Notes: generated by a model from the letters alone, not told the origin. DNA of 64,000 bases from QPIN01 sp965224575 (GCA_965224575.1 CBDCZQ010000006.1:1-64000); one strand, 5' to 3'; positions 8,898 through 17,445 are shown, counted from the stretch's first letter. Numbers and translations are program-made.

Positions 8898-9443
8898 ATG
8901 AAACTTAATAATGATCAACTAAATTACGGTCTTATCGCTATTGTTTTGCATTGGTTAATAGCCTTACTGACATACGGACTCTTTGGCTTAGGTTTGTGGA
9001 TGGTGAGCCTTGGTTATTACGATGCTTGGTATCAGAAAGCACCAGCATTACATGAAGGATTTGGCATATTACTTTTTATACTTCTCCTACTAAGAATATG
9101 GTGGGTAAGGAATACTCCAACACCTCAATCACTTAGCAGTTATAAGCAGTGGGAAAAAATAGGGGCTCGTTTAACACAGAGCCTACTAAATATCTTGTTA
9201 TTAGTCATTTCGATCAGTGGTTATTTAATAGTAACAGCAACGGGAGATTCACTAAGTGTGTTTAATTTATTCAGTATTCCTGCCAGCCTGAGTAGTATTT
9301 CCAATCAGGCTGATAGGGCAGGTGAAATTCACGCAATACTGGCATGGATTCTGATCATTCTGTCAGGTGGACACGTATTTGCTGCACTTAAGCATCATTT
9401 TGTTGATAAGGACAGCACCTTAAAACGAATGTTAGGTCTTTAA
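8898..9443 (+). CDS. Cytochrome b561 family, di-haem membrane protein
   Basis: 181-residue four-helix inner-membrane protein that passes electrons, probably between quinol or a cytoplasmic donor and a periplasmic acceptor. Helices lie near residues 13-37, 51-70, 93-113 and 144-163. Candidate haem ligands H18, H52, H145 and H159 all fall at helix positions, as in the CybB/YodB group. The start is preceded by AAGGAAG. It is followed 22 bp later by a YceI gene, a pairing common in Proteobacteria. MITE A copy 2 lies in its promoter region. Confidence 0.88.
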   Translation: MKLNNDQLNYGLIAIVLHWLIALLTYGLFGLGLWMVSLGYYDAWYQKAPALHEGFGILLFILLLLRIWWVRNTPTPQSLSSYKQWEKIGARLTQSLLNILLLVISISGYLIVTATGDSLSVFNLFSIPASLSSISNQADRAGEIHAILAWILIILSGGHVFAALKHHFVDKDSTLKRMLGL

Positions 9444-9465
9444 TGTAAATTTAGGAGAAAGTATT

Positions 9466-10059
9466 ATGAGTAAATTATTAATCATTTTTTTAGTAGGGCT
9501 AATGAGCCTAGTAAACATAAAGGTTGCACAAGCCGAATATTATGCGTTAGATATTGAAGGGACTCATGCCTTTATTAATTTCAAGATAAAACATCTTGGG
9601 TTTAGTTGGTTGTATGGTCAATTCAACCATTTTTCTGGTAATTTCAATTACGATGAATCGAATCCTTCGGCTTCAAAAGTGAGCATTACTATTGATACGA
9701 AAAGTTTGGATTCAAATCATGCCAAACGGGATAAACATTTACGTGGAGAAGAATTTCTGGATGTAAAAAAATTTCCAACCTCCACGTTTCTATCGACTTC
9801 ATTTAAGGAAACTGGCAAGGGTAAAGCAATCTTGCAAGGTGATCTTACTTTTCATGGTATAACAAAAAATATCACCATAAACATTGAACACATGGGTCAT
9901 GGTAAAGATCCTTGGGGTGGTTATCGTCGTGGTTTTTATGGCACTACAAGCATTAACCCTGCGGAGTTTGGACTAAAAGGAATGGATAAACTAGGCCCTC
10001 ATTCCGCAGAATTGTTTCTGGAGTTTTCTATGGAAGGTATTCGCCAAACTCAAGATTAA
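9466..10059 (+). CDS. YceI-family periplasmic lipid-binding protein
   Basis: 197 residues: a signal peptide (cleavage likely after AQA, residue 23) followed by the YceI lipocalin-like barrel. Family-typical segments are visible: 'IEGTHAFINFKIKHLGFSWL', 'FNHFSGNF', 'RDKHLRGEEFLDVKKFPTST' and 'LQGDLTFHGITKNI'. YceI proteins bind polyisoprenoids or amphiphiles in the periplasm. The neighbouring b561 cytochrome suggests a quinone-linked role (inference). AGGAGAAAGT precedes the ATG. Confidence 0.9.
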   Translation: MSKLLIIFLVGLMSLVNIKVAQAEYYALDIEGTHAFINFKIKHLGFSWLYGQFNHFSGNFNYDESNPSASKVSITIDTKSLDSNHAKRDKHLRGEEFLDVKKFPTSTFLSTSFKETGKGKAILQGDLTFHGITKNITINIEHMGHGKDPWGGYRRGFYGTTSINPAEFGLKGMDKLGPHSAELFLEFSMEGIRQTQD

Positions 10060-10102
10060 ATAATAATACTTTGGTATTTATCAATTAAGTGATGGGGGAA
10101 AT

Positions 10103-10945
10103 ATGAAAACTAAAATTCGTGAATTGCGATTATTACTATCTGGCATACCAACCACTGATGGTAACGGCGTAAAATTAACGCGTTTGATTGGGTCATCTGA
10201 ACTCAATATGTTAGATCCATTTTTATTATTTGATGTCTTTGAGTCTAATGAAGCTAAAGATTATATTGGAGGCTTTCCGGATCACCCCCATCGCGGATTT
10301 GAAACAGTTACCTATCTGTTAGCGGGACGAATGCGGCATAAAGACAATACAGGCCATGAAGGTGTAATCGAGGCAGGAGGTGTGCAATGGATGACAGCTG
10401 GAAAGGGTATTGTACATTCAGAAATGCCAGAACAGGAAAAGGGCTTATTGCAAGGGTTTCAACTTTGGCTCAACTTACCCGCCAGTGAAAAAATGCAAGA
10501 CCCTGTTTACCAGGAGTTTCCAGCTAATAAAATTGCAGTGGACTATTTAGATAGTGGCACTGAAGTTCGAGTCATAGCAGGAACGACTAATAATGGTGTG
10601 ACAGGATCTATTGTTAATAAAACTGTTGCACCCACTTATATGGATGTTTTTTTGCCAAAAAGTGAGGAATTTATACAAATTATAAACGCCCAGCATAATG
10701 TATTTATCTTTGTGATTGAAGGTGGTTTATCTATTGGCAATTCAAAAAAGGAAATAGGTTCTCGTCAAATGGGCGTTTTATACGAAGGTGAGCAGGTGTC
10801 TGTTACGGCTACTAAATTTACCCGCTTTTTGTTAATAGCCGCGCACCCTTTGAATGAAGAAGTCGCTCGCGGAGGCCCATTTGTAATGAATACCAAAGAA
10901 GAAATAACTCAGGCATTTACAGACTTTCAAAACGGTCGTTTTTAG
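10103..10945 (+). CDS. Pirin-family bicupin
   Basis: 280-residue cytoplasmic bicupin. The N-terminal cupin carries the metal ligands H61, H63 ('DHPHRGFETVTY'), H105 and E107 ('GIVHSEMPE'), as in characterised pirins with quercetin dioxygenase activity. The C-terminal pirin domain ends 'FVMNTKEEITQAFTDFQNGRF', a standard family tail. GATGGGGGAAAT upstream supports the start. Pirin next to azoR suggests a quinone or aromatic-redox stress locus; the physiological substrate is unknown. Confidence 0.9.
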   Translation: MKTKIRELRLLLSGIPTTDGNGVKLTRLIGSSELNMLDPFLLFDVFESNEAKDYIGGFPDHPHRGFETVTYLLAGRMRHKDNTGHEGVIEAGGVQWMTAGKGIVHSEMPEQEKGLLQGFQLWLNLPASEKMQDPVYQEFPANKIAVDYLDSGTEVRVIAGTTNNGVTGSIVNKTVAPTYMDVFLPKSEEFIQIINAQHNVFIFVIEGGLSIGNSKKEIGSRQMGVLYEGEQVSVTATKFTRFLLIAAHPLNEEVARGGPFVMNTKEEITQAFTDFQNGRF

Positions 10946-11159
10946 ACGATAAAAATCGACAAAAAAATCAAATGTTTATTTAGGAAAATCATGAAAACCA
11001 TTTTAAAAATCAATGCTAGCGCACGTTATCAAGATTCTGTTTCTCGCCAATTAGTTGATATGGTGGTAGAAAAAATTAAAGAGTCATCTGATCATATTAT
11101 TGAGAGAGACTTAACCCAAGAAATACATTTCGTTAGTGAAGCTAGTCTAAATGCAGTAA

Positions 11160-11318
11160 GGCAACTCGCAACAAATACCCCACCCATCTTACTTGTCTTT
11201 TTGTCCGTCTTTGCCGTTGTAGTAACAGTTACGTAACTAGCAATGCGCCCGTTACTACAACGGCAACGACAAACAAAAATTCTGCGTAATATGGGTGGGT
11301 TATTTATTGCGAGTTACC
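11160..11318. repeat. MITE family B, copy 2, inserted in azoR (159 bp)
   Basis: Inverted ends GGCAACTCGCAACAAATACC and GGTAACTCGCAATAAATAAC, both continuing into CCACCCAT, with TAA repeated on both sides (11157-11159, 11319-11321). Inner arms GCCGTTGTAGTAAC and GTTACTACAACGGC complete a nearly full-length hairpin. It interrupts codon 57 of azoR. Confidence 0.88.
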
Positions 11319-11387
11319 TAAGTACTAGATCAGAAGAAAGAAATATTGAACAAAAAAAACTTGCAAAGCTAGCTGATACGATGATTA

Positions 11388-11622
11388 CCCATCTTCGTGA
11401 CTAATATTTACAATTTTCTAATATTTCAATAAGTTATAATATTTATCTGGCCTCAGTTGGCACTACATATTTATATTAATATTGTTTATCAATAATTTGT
11501 AATGATTTCATGATAATTATTCTAGGTCAACGTTAAATTTTTAGGTTTTTAATTTGTAGTGCCATCTAAAATAACAAGTCATTGATTCTTATAGTTTTAG
11601 TAAATTAAGTCACGAAGATGGG
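11388..11622. repeat. MITE family D, inserted in azoR (235 bp)
   Basis: Ends are inverted repeats CCCATCTTCGTGACT, continuing A-AT-TTAC with small differences. They are flanked by TTA direct repeats (11385-11387, 11623-11625). The inner sequence is AT-rich with a weak second repeat (TTGGCACTACA / TGTAGTGCCA-like). Removing it restores ...ADTMI-KELLQAD... in azoR. It differs in sequence from family B, so azoR was hit by two separate elements. Confidence 0.85.
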
Positions 11623-12025
11623 TTAAGGAGCTACTACAGGCAGATACTATTGTAATAGGCGCTCCTATTTATAATTTTGGCCCACCTGCTAGTTTAAAAG
11701 CATGGGCTGATTTGGTAGCAAGAGCAGGAACAACGTTTAATTATTCCGAAAATGGCCCTGTCGGATTGTTAGAGAATAAAAAAGTTTATTTAGTCGCGGT
11801 GTCGGGTGGCACAGAAGTCGATAGTGAAATAGATTTTATGACGCCGTGGTTAAAAATTTTTCTTGGCTTTATCGGTATTAAAAATATTCAATTAATTGTG
11901 GCTGATGGACTATTTTCTCAGGATGGTGCAAATAAAGTAGAGGCTGCACATCAAACTATTGAAGCATTAACAGTATAGAAAATAAGTATTCTAAAAAAAG
12001 CATAATAATACTAGGAGAAATAGGA

Positions 12026-12082
12026 ATGGCCACCCCAACTATCGCATACTGTAAGATCAAACAGTCAATTTTAAGCCTATGA
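12026..12082 (+). CDS. Possible 18-residue leader peptide
   Basis: ATG after a strong TAGGAGAAATAGGA box encodes MATPTIAYCKIKQSILSL. The TGA stop overlaps the ATG of the methyltransferase gene (ATGA). It could be a coupled leader peptide or the stub of a deleted gene whose 3' end was replaced by the methyltransferase. No family was recognised. Confidence 0.35.
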   Translation: MATPTIAYCKIKQSILSL

Positions 12083-12660
12083 AAAGTTCTGATGAATGGG
12101 AAAACCGCTATCGACTAGGACAAACTGGATGGGATAGAGGTAACGTTAGCCCCAATTTACTCTACTGGATAGAGCATAAATTCTTGAATCCGTGTCGTAT
12201 TCTTGTTCCAGGTTGTGGCAACGGATATGAAGTCTTAGCACTTGCAGAAAAAGAATTTGATGTTGTAGCTATTGATATCGCACCAACACCCATTGAAAAT
12301 ATTAGAAAGATACTCAAGACTAAGCAGTTAACCGCAGAATTAATACAGACAGATTTTTTTACATGGGAATTTGAAAAAACCTTTGATGCTGTTTATGAGC
12401 AAACCAGTTTATGTGCATTACACCCTAATGAATGGAAGAGCTACGAAAAATGTTTGTATAACTGGTTAAAGCCAAAAGGCAAGTTATTCGCTCAATTCAT
12501 GCAAACCGAGCAAGATAGCGGTCCACCATTTCACTGTGATACGCAAGCAATGACAAATTTGTTTATTAAAGAAAGGTGGCTATGGAGTGATCAGTATAAA
12601 ACACAGGTAATTCATTCAGAAGGACTGTATGAAAAAATGTACTTGCTTGAGAAAACCTAA
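12079..12660 (+). CDS. TPMT-family SAM-dependent methyltransferase
   Basis: 193-residue class I methyltransferase. It starts with 'EWENRYRLGQTGWDRGNVSP', characteristic of the thiopurine/thiol methyltransferase group, then the SAM-binding loop 'VPGCGNGYEV' (about residues 44-53), an acidic second strand 'VVAIDIAPTPIENI', and 'YEQTSLCALHP'. The end 'GLYEKMYLLEKT' is typical. Family members methylate thiols, halides, thiocyanate or selenium/tellurium compounds; the substrate here cannot be told. The start overlaps a short upstream reading frame. Confidence 0.85.
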   Translation: MKSSDEWENRYRLGQTGWDRGNVSPNLLYWIEHKFLNPCRILVPGCGNGYEVLALAEKEFDVVAIDIAPTPIENIRKILKTKQLTAELIQTDFFTWEFEKTFDAVYEQTSLCALHPNEWKSYEKCLYNWLKPKGKLFAQFMQTEQDSGPPFHCDTQAMTNLFIKERWLWSDQYKTQVIHSEGLYEKMYLLEKT

Positions 12661-12681
12661 CAAAAAAATCCAGCTGGCTTC

Positions 12682-12846
12682 AACCTAGAATAATCAGTTG
12701 AATACAGTTTCTAGCACAAACTACTGATTCCACAGCACTTCCAAAAAATGCTCGTTTAACCTATGGGTGAAACTAAGATTTTTTGAAAGCACTGTGAAAC
12801 CAGTAGCTTGCACTAAAATTCCGCATTAAACCGATTATTCTAGGTT
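12682..12846. repeat. MITE family C (165 bp palindrome)
   Basis: Outer arms AACCTAGAATAATC pair with GATTATTCTAGGTT. Pairing continues with mismatches through CTACTGATTCCACAGCACTT / AAGCACTGTGAAACCAGTAG to a central loop near 12760. The inner arms (TGATTCCACAG, GGTTTCAC) resemble inner arms of family A, so the two may share an origin. It sits between convergent genes. Confidence 0.8.
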
Positions 12847-12891
12847 CAATAATGTGAATGCACAGTGACTACGCTATTTCTTATTTGTGGC

Positions 12892-13485
12892 TTATTTCAC
12901 AGGATAAATAATGTCAGCAATTTTTAATTTCAAAACCGGCAACACCTCACTCTCAAACCATAAATTTTTTTTTAACCAGATATTATTTCGAGGGCTTGGA
13001 TGCGGCAAGGGTAATACGGCTGGCCAATATTCTTTCCAGGCTTTAACGGTTTCTGTTAGATTGTTTTTTTTGCCTGTGCCAAGATGCCAGTCTTGTGCAT
13101 ATTTACCGATGACTAACGTAAGTTGAATATCTCCCAACAACTCTAGCAATGTTTTTCGCCATTGTTCAGCACATTCATGTCGAGGAGGTAAATCACCTGA
13201 CTTCCCTGTTCCCGGGTAGCAAAATCCCATTGGTAATATGGCTATTTTTTCAGAGTTATAAAATAGTTCTGAGTCAATACCCATCCATTCCCTTAACCGT
13301 CGTCCACTAGGGTCATCAAATGGAATACCAGTTTCATGGACTTTTTTGCCAGGTGCCTGTCCAGCAATTAGAATTTTAGCTTTCGAATTAACTTGAACAA
13401 CCGGATTGGCACCTAACGGCAAATGTGGGACACACAAGGTACAGTCTTTCACTTTCTTAATCAAGATATTGTTATCAGGTGTCAT
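12892..13485 (-). CDS. Uracil-DNA glycosylase, Fe-S family 4-like
   Basis: 197-residue base-excision repair enzyme that removes uracil from DNA. The [4Fe-4S] cysteine pattern C15-x2-C18-x70-C89-x15-C105 fits the family 4/5 spacing. Motif A is GQAPG (42-46) and motif B is HPSPRN (162-167). It belongs to the superfamily rather than to classical Ung. It appears as a single gene convergent with the methyltransferase. Activity is inferred from motifs only. Confidence 0.85.
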   Translation of the reverse strand: MTPDNNILIKKVKDCTLCVPHLPLGANPVVQVNSKAKILIAGQAPGKKVHETGIPFDDPSGRRLREWMGIDSELFYNSEKIAILPMGFCYPGTGKSGDLPPRHECAEQWRKTLLELLGDIQLTLVIGKYAQDWHLGTGKKNNLTETVKAWKEYWPAVLPLPHPSPRNNIWLKKNLWFESEVLPVLKLKIADIIYPVK

Positions 13486-13614
13486 GACTTATTCTTACTC
13501 TATGATTAGCAGTGTAGGTTAAATAGCACGGCGTTTTCCGACATTTACGGTAATTATCCTTGCATCCTGCGGTGGAAAACGCTATCGCTATTCCACCCTA
13601 CTGTAGCCTTATCA

Positions 13615-15123
13615 TCATACGCTGACTCTAATCTGATATGCCCCAACTCCTGTCGGAGAAAAATGGCGTATTCGGACAAAATATTCCCCTGCTGTTAATT
13701 GTACCTGTACGCGCGAGTTTCTATTAATTCCACTATCGTCATTTTCAGTAATCGGCAGTGATTGTGAATTGGGGCCAAACAGATTCATATATGTGTCTGT
13801 AGTTCCCGTCGTTTCTATGGCATACAAACCTTGTGTTGAGGCAGTAAAGCTAAATATGTCAATTTCTTCTGCATTTGTAATTTCCGAATTTAAAGCTGTT
13901 CCATTGACTGAAATCTCTGGGATTGTAGTCCCTGAACCAGTTCCTTCTGGTGAAGTAACTGATATTTGATAACTCCCCGTTGCAGCTACGTTAAATAGTC
14001 TGACAGACATAAAATAGCGACCGGATGGCAATGAACGACTGATAAGAGAGTTGAAGTTATTGCCGCCATCGTCATCAAATGCTATTTGATCCGTCTCATT
14101 ATCTGGCCCAAACAAGGTTAAAGTCGTATCAGAAGCGCCACTAGTTTCAATATTAAATGGACTAAATTCTGATACATCAAAATGGTATTTATCCTCTTCA
14201 CCCTGCGCACTGATTTGTGCATTAGTTGCTGTAGCATTAACAATCAACTCGGTGCTGCTTGTATCATTACCTGTACCGGGGGCAGGTGTTCCTGGTAATA
14301 ATTGGTCATATTCAATGTTGAGTTCTCTACTGTCTAGTACATCAAGCGGTCGTACACCAATTGGGCTTGCAGGTGTACTATCCATAGGGTCAGATTCATT
14401 CTGTCCGAATGGACCGTTATTAACAGGTAAGTAACCTTGTCCAGGAAAACGCAATTGCCATTCATACCAAAGTTTATCAACCATACAATGGTGCATAAAA
14501 AAGATAGGATCATTTGGGGATGTCATTGGTAGCATTGATCCCCCCACCCATCCATGTCCTCGATTGTGCAAGTTAGGCCCTCTAAAACCTTCAAGTTGAT
14601 TACGAAAACTTTGGTTTACGTTTGCATTCCAATTGGCTGCATCGTAAGGTGTAATCAATAAGACGTTCTGAATTTGTTGTAAGGTTGGTAAAGACGTTGC
14701 CCATGACTCTCGACCAAAGGCACGAGTTAAAGGCCCTGCTTGTTGACCACTTGAATTAATGACTGTCCACTCTCCGCTTCTAAAAGGACCATTATTTACC
14801 ACCTGCGTGACAGGGTTACCATCACCACCCAGCAAATTATCATCCCACATGGATGCATTTGCACCACCCTCAGGCCAGTTCCAATAAGGTAAGCCTAAGT
14901 CTGGATTACCAGAAACACGTTGTAGTTCACTTTCAAAATCCCAAATAAAGCGCCGATGCCAAGGTAAAAAAGCAGGCGAGCGATGGATGGCACTTGCATT
15001 TGCATTCGCATGTCTTAAAACAAATTGATCATAAATTCCACGCCTTTTCAATTCCAAAATTGCATTGCTTAACTCAAGTCGTTCAGCATTAGATAAGGTA
15101 TTTGCATCTTTTCTGATAGCCAT
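13615..15123 (-). CDS. Tyrosinase-family copper oxidase with two C-terminal PPC domains
   Basis: 502-residue type-3 copper protein that would oxidise phenols or catechols with O2. CuA ligands are probably H38, H47 and H56 ('IHRSPAFLPWHRRF'). CuB ligands are H186, H190 ('LHNRGHGWVGG') and H211/H212 ('FFMHHCMVDKLW'). Two pre-peptidase C-terminal beta domains follow (about 280-400 and 405-502), each with a 'Y/F..GAYQIxV'-like end. The ATG at 15123 has GGAGAG nine bases upstream. No signal peptide is visible, which is odd because PPC domains are usually extracytoplasmic. The small gene upstream is likely co-transcribed. Confidence 0.88.
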   Translation of the reverse strand: MAIRKDANTLSNAERLELSNAILELKRRGIYDQFVLRHANANASAIHRSPAFLPWHRRFIWDFESELQRVSGNPDLGLPYWNWPEGGANASMWDDNLLGGDGNPVTQVVNNGPFRSGEWTVINSSGQQAGPLTRAFGRESWATSLPTLQQIQNVLLITPYDAANWNANVNQSFRNQLEGFRGPNLHNRGHGWVGGSMLPMTSPNDPIFFMHHCMVDKLWYEWQLRFPGQGYLPVNNGPFGQNESDPMDSTPASPIGVRPLDVLDSRELNIEYDQLLPGTPAPGTGNDTSSTELIVNATATNAQISAQGEEDKYHFDVSEFSPFNIETSGASDTTLTLFGPDNETDQIAFDDDGGNNFNSLISRSLPSGRYFMSVRLFNVAATGSYQISVTSPEGTGSGTTIPEISVNGTALNSEITNAEEIDIFSFTASTQGLYAIETTGTTDTYMNLFGPNSQSLPITENDDSGINRNSRVQVQLTAGEYFVRIRHFSPTGVGAYQIRVSV

Positions 15124-15134
15124 AATCAACTCTC

Positions 15135-15350
15135 CTATGGATTTACGTGGGTAAATTCAACAGTGTCGCGCACAATAGCCTTAGCTAAATCAAGCAAACT
15201 GTCATATTCCGTATAGGGTAAATATCGGGATAACCATTTCCCGGTATCAGCATTTTTCTCATAAACGATAGATTTACCGTTAATGGATAGTGTGTCATCA
15301 TCTTCTATAATGATTTCACAATTATCAAAAGTTTCTTTTATTTTAGCCAT
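15135..15350 (-). CDS. Small acidic protein, likely tyrosinase partner
   Basis: 71 residues from the ATG at 15350 (MAKIKETFDNCEIII...). The start has a GAGGAG box, and the spacer-start sequence TTGATTATGGCT is the same as at the tyrosinase start 11 bp downstream of this gene's stop. No known domain was recognised. Content is mixed alpha/beta with 'GKSIVYEKNADTGKWLSRYL' and a C-terminal 'SLLDLAKAIVRDT' helix. Bacterial tyrosinases often need a small accessory (caddie) protein for copper loading; that role is suggested only by position. Confidence 0.6.
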   Translation of the reverse strand: MAKIKETFDNCEIIIEDDDTLSINGKSIVYEKNADTGKWLSRYLPYTEYDSLLDLAKAIVRDTVEFTHVNP

Positions 15351-15475
15351 AATCAAATTCTCCTCAGTTTCTGAAAAAACGAATCGCAAACATATTCAAT
15401 TCCCATTCCTTAGTAACCACCTAGTGATTTGATAGTTAAATAAATCTATCATAAGGTGAAAGAGTTACTTGCAAC

Positions 15476-15931
15476 TTAATATGTTTTGCAAGTAATTTCA
15501 GCAACATGCTTTCCATCGGATTGTGTAGAAGATCTAATATTTGCCCATACATCATTAATAATACCTTTAAGGGTCGATTTTTCTAATGTCACTACAGCTA
15601 TAGTTGTAGGAAACTCAGAAGACTTGAGACCCTTAATTTTGGTAGCAAGCAATTCAATAGTTAAACCCTTGTTGAATGATGCACCTTTATATTTACCTTG
15701 AATAACCACAGTTTCCTGATGGAAACAGGCTTGATACCGAGCATCTAATGTAAACTTTTCACCTGGTAGAATTTTTAGTTTCCCTTGTTCAAGAGTGGGA
15801 GTTGCAGAACATTCATCAGATGTTTGCGAAATACTGCACGTCATTAAAGGTATAAGTGGCTTCTCTCCGCTACATGCGGAAACAATTAATAAAATGAAGC
15901 CTGATAATAATGACTGTGCTGTAAATTTCAT
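15476..15931 (-). CDS. Hypothetical lipoprotein
   Basis: 151 residues with a lipoprotein signal (hydrophobic run then VSAC, Cys at residue 20) and a CATACTCCTG-type ribosome site (CAGGAGT) before the ATG. Four further Cys could form disulfides. No family was recognised. It lies upstream of the tyrosinase unit on the same strand but 126 bp away, so co-transcription is uncertain. Confidence 0.6.
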   Translation of the reverse strand: MKFTAQSLLSGFILLIVSACSGEKPLIPLMTCSISQTSDECSATPTLEQGKLKILPGEKFTLDARYQACFHQETVVIQGKYKGASFNKGLTIELLATKIKGLKSSEFPTTIAVVTLEKSTLKGIINDVWANIRSSTQSDGKHVAEITCKTY

Positions 15932-16342
15932 AACATACTCCTGATTAATTCTGCTAAATAAATACCAGTTTTTTTATTGAGAGTTTACCTCAATTAAATC
16001 AATCTTGATGGAAAGAAATGTAGAGTTCAGTATATTATAAATTGCCTAACAAATAACCTCATTCCGTAGGTATTAATACCGCTGAATTGGGGTATTATTT
16101 CATATACAAATCAATAATATTTTGCAAGGAAGAAGAAAATTACAGGGGATGTGAGAGTAAGAACCATTTTTCCGCTCAATATCCGTCAAAATAACATAGG
16201 CGATGTACTAAATGACCACCAAGCGAATAATATTTTTACGAATTCTGAATAGTATTTTAAATGACCTTTTTTTTGAAAATAAATAATTATGTTTATTTCT
16301 TTAAGAAATGATAATACTCATTGGTAAGCAATAATTTTTTGG
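15932..16342. other. Gene-free stretch before the amine-oxidation operon
   Basis: Divergent intergenic DNA, very AT-rich, between a lipoprotein gene and the ocd operon. No coding region or RNA gene was recognised. Promoters for both directions must lie here, but no confident -35/-10 pair is claimed. Confidence 0.5.
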
Positions 16343-16360
16343 TAAACTAAATTTAGTTTA
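16343..16360. promoter_or_regulatory. Perfect 18-bp palindrome, candidate operator
   Basis: TAAACTAAATTTAGTTTA is its own reverse complement and lies 25 bp before the GTG start of the ocd operon, just upstream of the TAGGAGT ribosome site. Position and symmetry fit a dimeric repressor or activator site. No regulator gene adjoins the operon. Confidence 0.5.
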
Positions 16361-16385
16361 ACCATAAAAAAATAGGAGTAATAGA

Positions 16386-17445
16386 GTGGCTTCTCATCGC
16401 GTCAGTTTTACCTACCTTTCCCAAGAAGATTTATTAGAGGCAGGCTGTTTTGATTTACGAATGGCTATGGAAGTGGCTGAAAAAACCATGCTGGCTTATG
16501 AAGACCACCGTATTTTGTTTCCTGAGAAAATTGTGCAAATTTTTGATCCAGTAGCACAAGATCGTATTAACTGTCTCCCTGCTACTTTGTTAGATGAAAA
16601 AATATGTGGTGCTAAATGGGTCTCTGTTTTCCCTCGAAACCCAAAGTTACATGATGTACAAAATTTATCGGCAATTTTTCGTTTTATCTGAAATCGAAAA
16701 AGGGTTTCCTATCGCAGTGATGGAAGGTACGCTGGCATCTAATATGCGCGTTGCCGCTATGGGCGGCATTGCTGCAAAACACTTGTCACGGAAAGACAGT
16801 GAAAGCATTGGTTTTATTGGTGCAGGTGAACAGGCAAAAATGCATTTACTGGCAATGAAAATTGTTCGACCTAGTTTGAAAGAATGCCGTATTTCTGCAA
16901 AAACGGTTGAAGAGGAAGAACAGTTTATTAAGGAGCTATCACCCTTATTAACCGATATGACTTTTGTTAGCGCAAAAACAGTTGCCCGTGACGCAATGAA
17001 TGGTGCTGATATTTTAGTCACTGCGACTAGCGCCCAAGCTCCTTTGCTTAAAGCTGAATGGATGAAACCTGGTGCTTTTTATAGTCATATCGGGGGCTGG
17101 GAAGATGAATATAAGGTGGCACTACAATGTGACAAGATTGTCTGTGATGACTGGGAAACAGTGACTCATCGTACTCAGACTTTAAGTAAAATGTATGCAG
17201 AAGGTCTTCTTTCACATAATGATATTTATGCTGATCTTCACGAACTTGTTTCAGGAGATAAGCCTGGGCGAGAATCAGATGATGAGCGTACTTATTTTAA
17301 CGCCGTTGGATTAGCTTATGTTGATATTGCTATCGCATTGGCAATGTTTAAGCGGGCAGAATCTTCACATATTGGTCAACAGCTTGATTTACAAGAAACC
17401 ATGGTTTTTGAGCATAAGGATATTATCAGTAGAATAAGGATGTAA
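16386..17445 (+). pseudogene. Ornithine cyclodeaminase/mu-crystallin family protein, frameshifted
   Basis: The family uses NAD(P) to reduce cyclic imines or ketimines, or to convert ornithine to proline. The first frame (GTG at 16386) runs to '...HDVQNLSAIF'. It then breaks at a run of five T (16675-16679). Deleting one T joins it to 'VLSEIEKGFPIAVMEGTLAS', the Rossmann motif 'IGFIGAGEQAKMHLLA' and the C-terminus at 17445, about 352 residues in all. The break may be real decay or a homopolymer sequencing error; all four downstream genes are intact, which favours an error or a very recent change. Ribosome site: TAGGAGTAA. Confidence 0.82.

Larger units (their letters stand above)
10991..11978 (+). 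pseudogene. azoR: FMN-dependent NADH-azoreductase, split by two MITEs
   Basis: The three exon-like blocks are 10991-11159, 11322-11387 and 11626-11978. Together they encode a complete azoreductase: 'MKTILKINASARYQDSVSRQ', then 'STRSEERNIEQKKLAKLADT', then 'KELLQADTIVIGAPIYNFGP' to 'NKVEAAHQTIEALTV'. The block lengths sum to 588 nt, 195 codons plus stop, all in one frame. This holds when each MITE plus one copy of its 3-bp duplication (TAA, TTA) is taken out. As present, translation from the ATG stops inside the first MITE. A downstream ATG at 11712 could yield only a C-terminal fragment. Confidence 0.92.

Noticed and set aside
16660..16690. Programmed ribosomal frameshifting in ocd.
   Set aside because: A lone T5 run with no slippery heptamer, internal Shine-Dalgarno or downstream structure; family members are not known to frameshift here.
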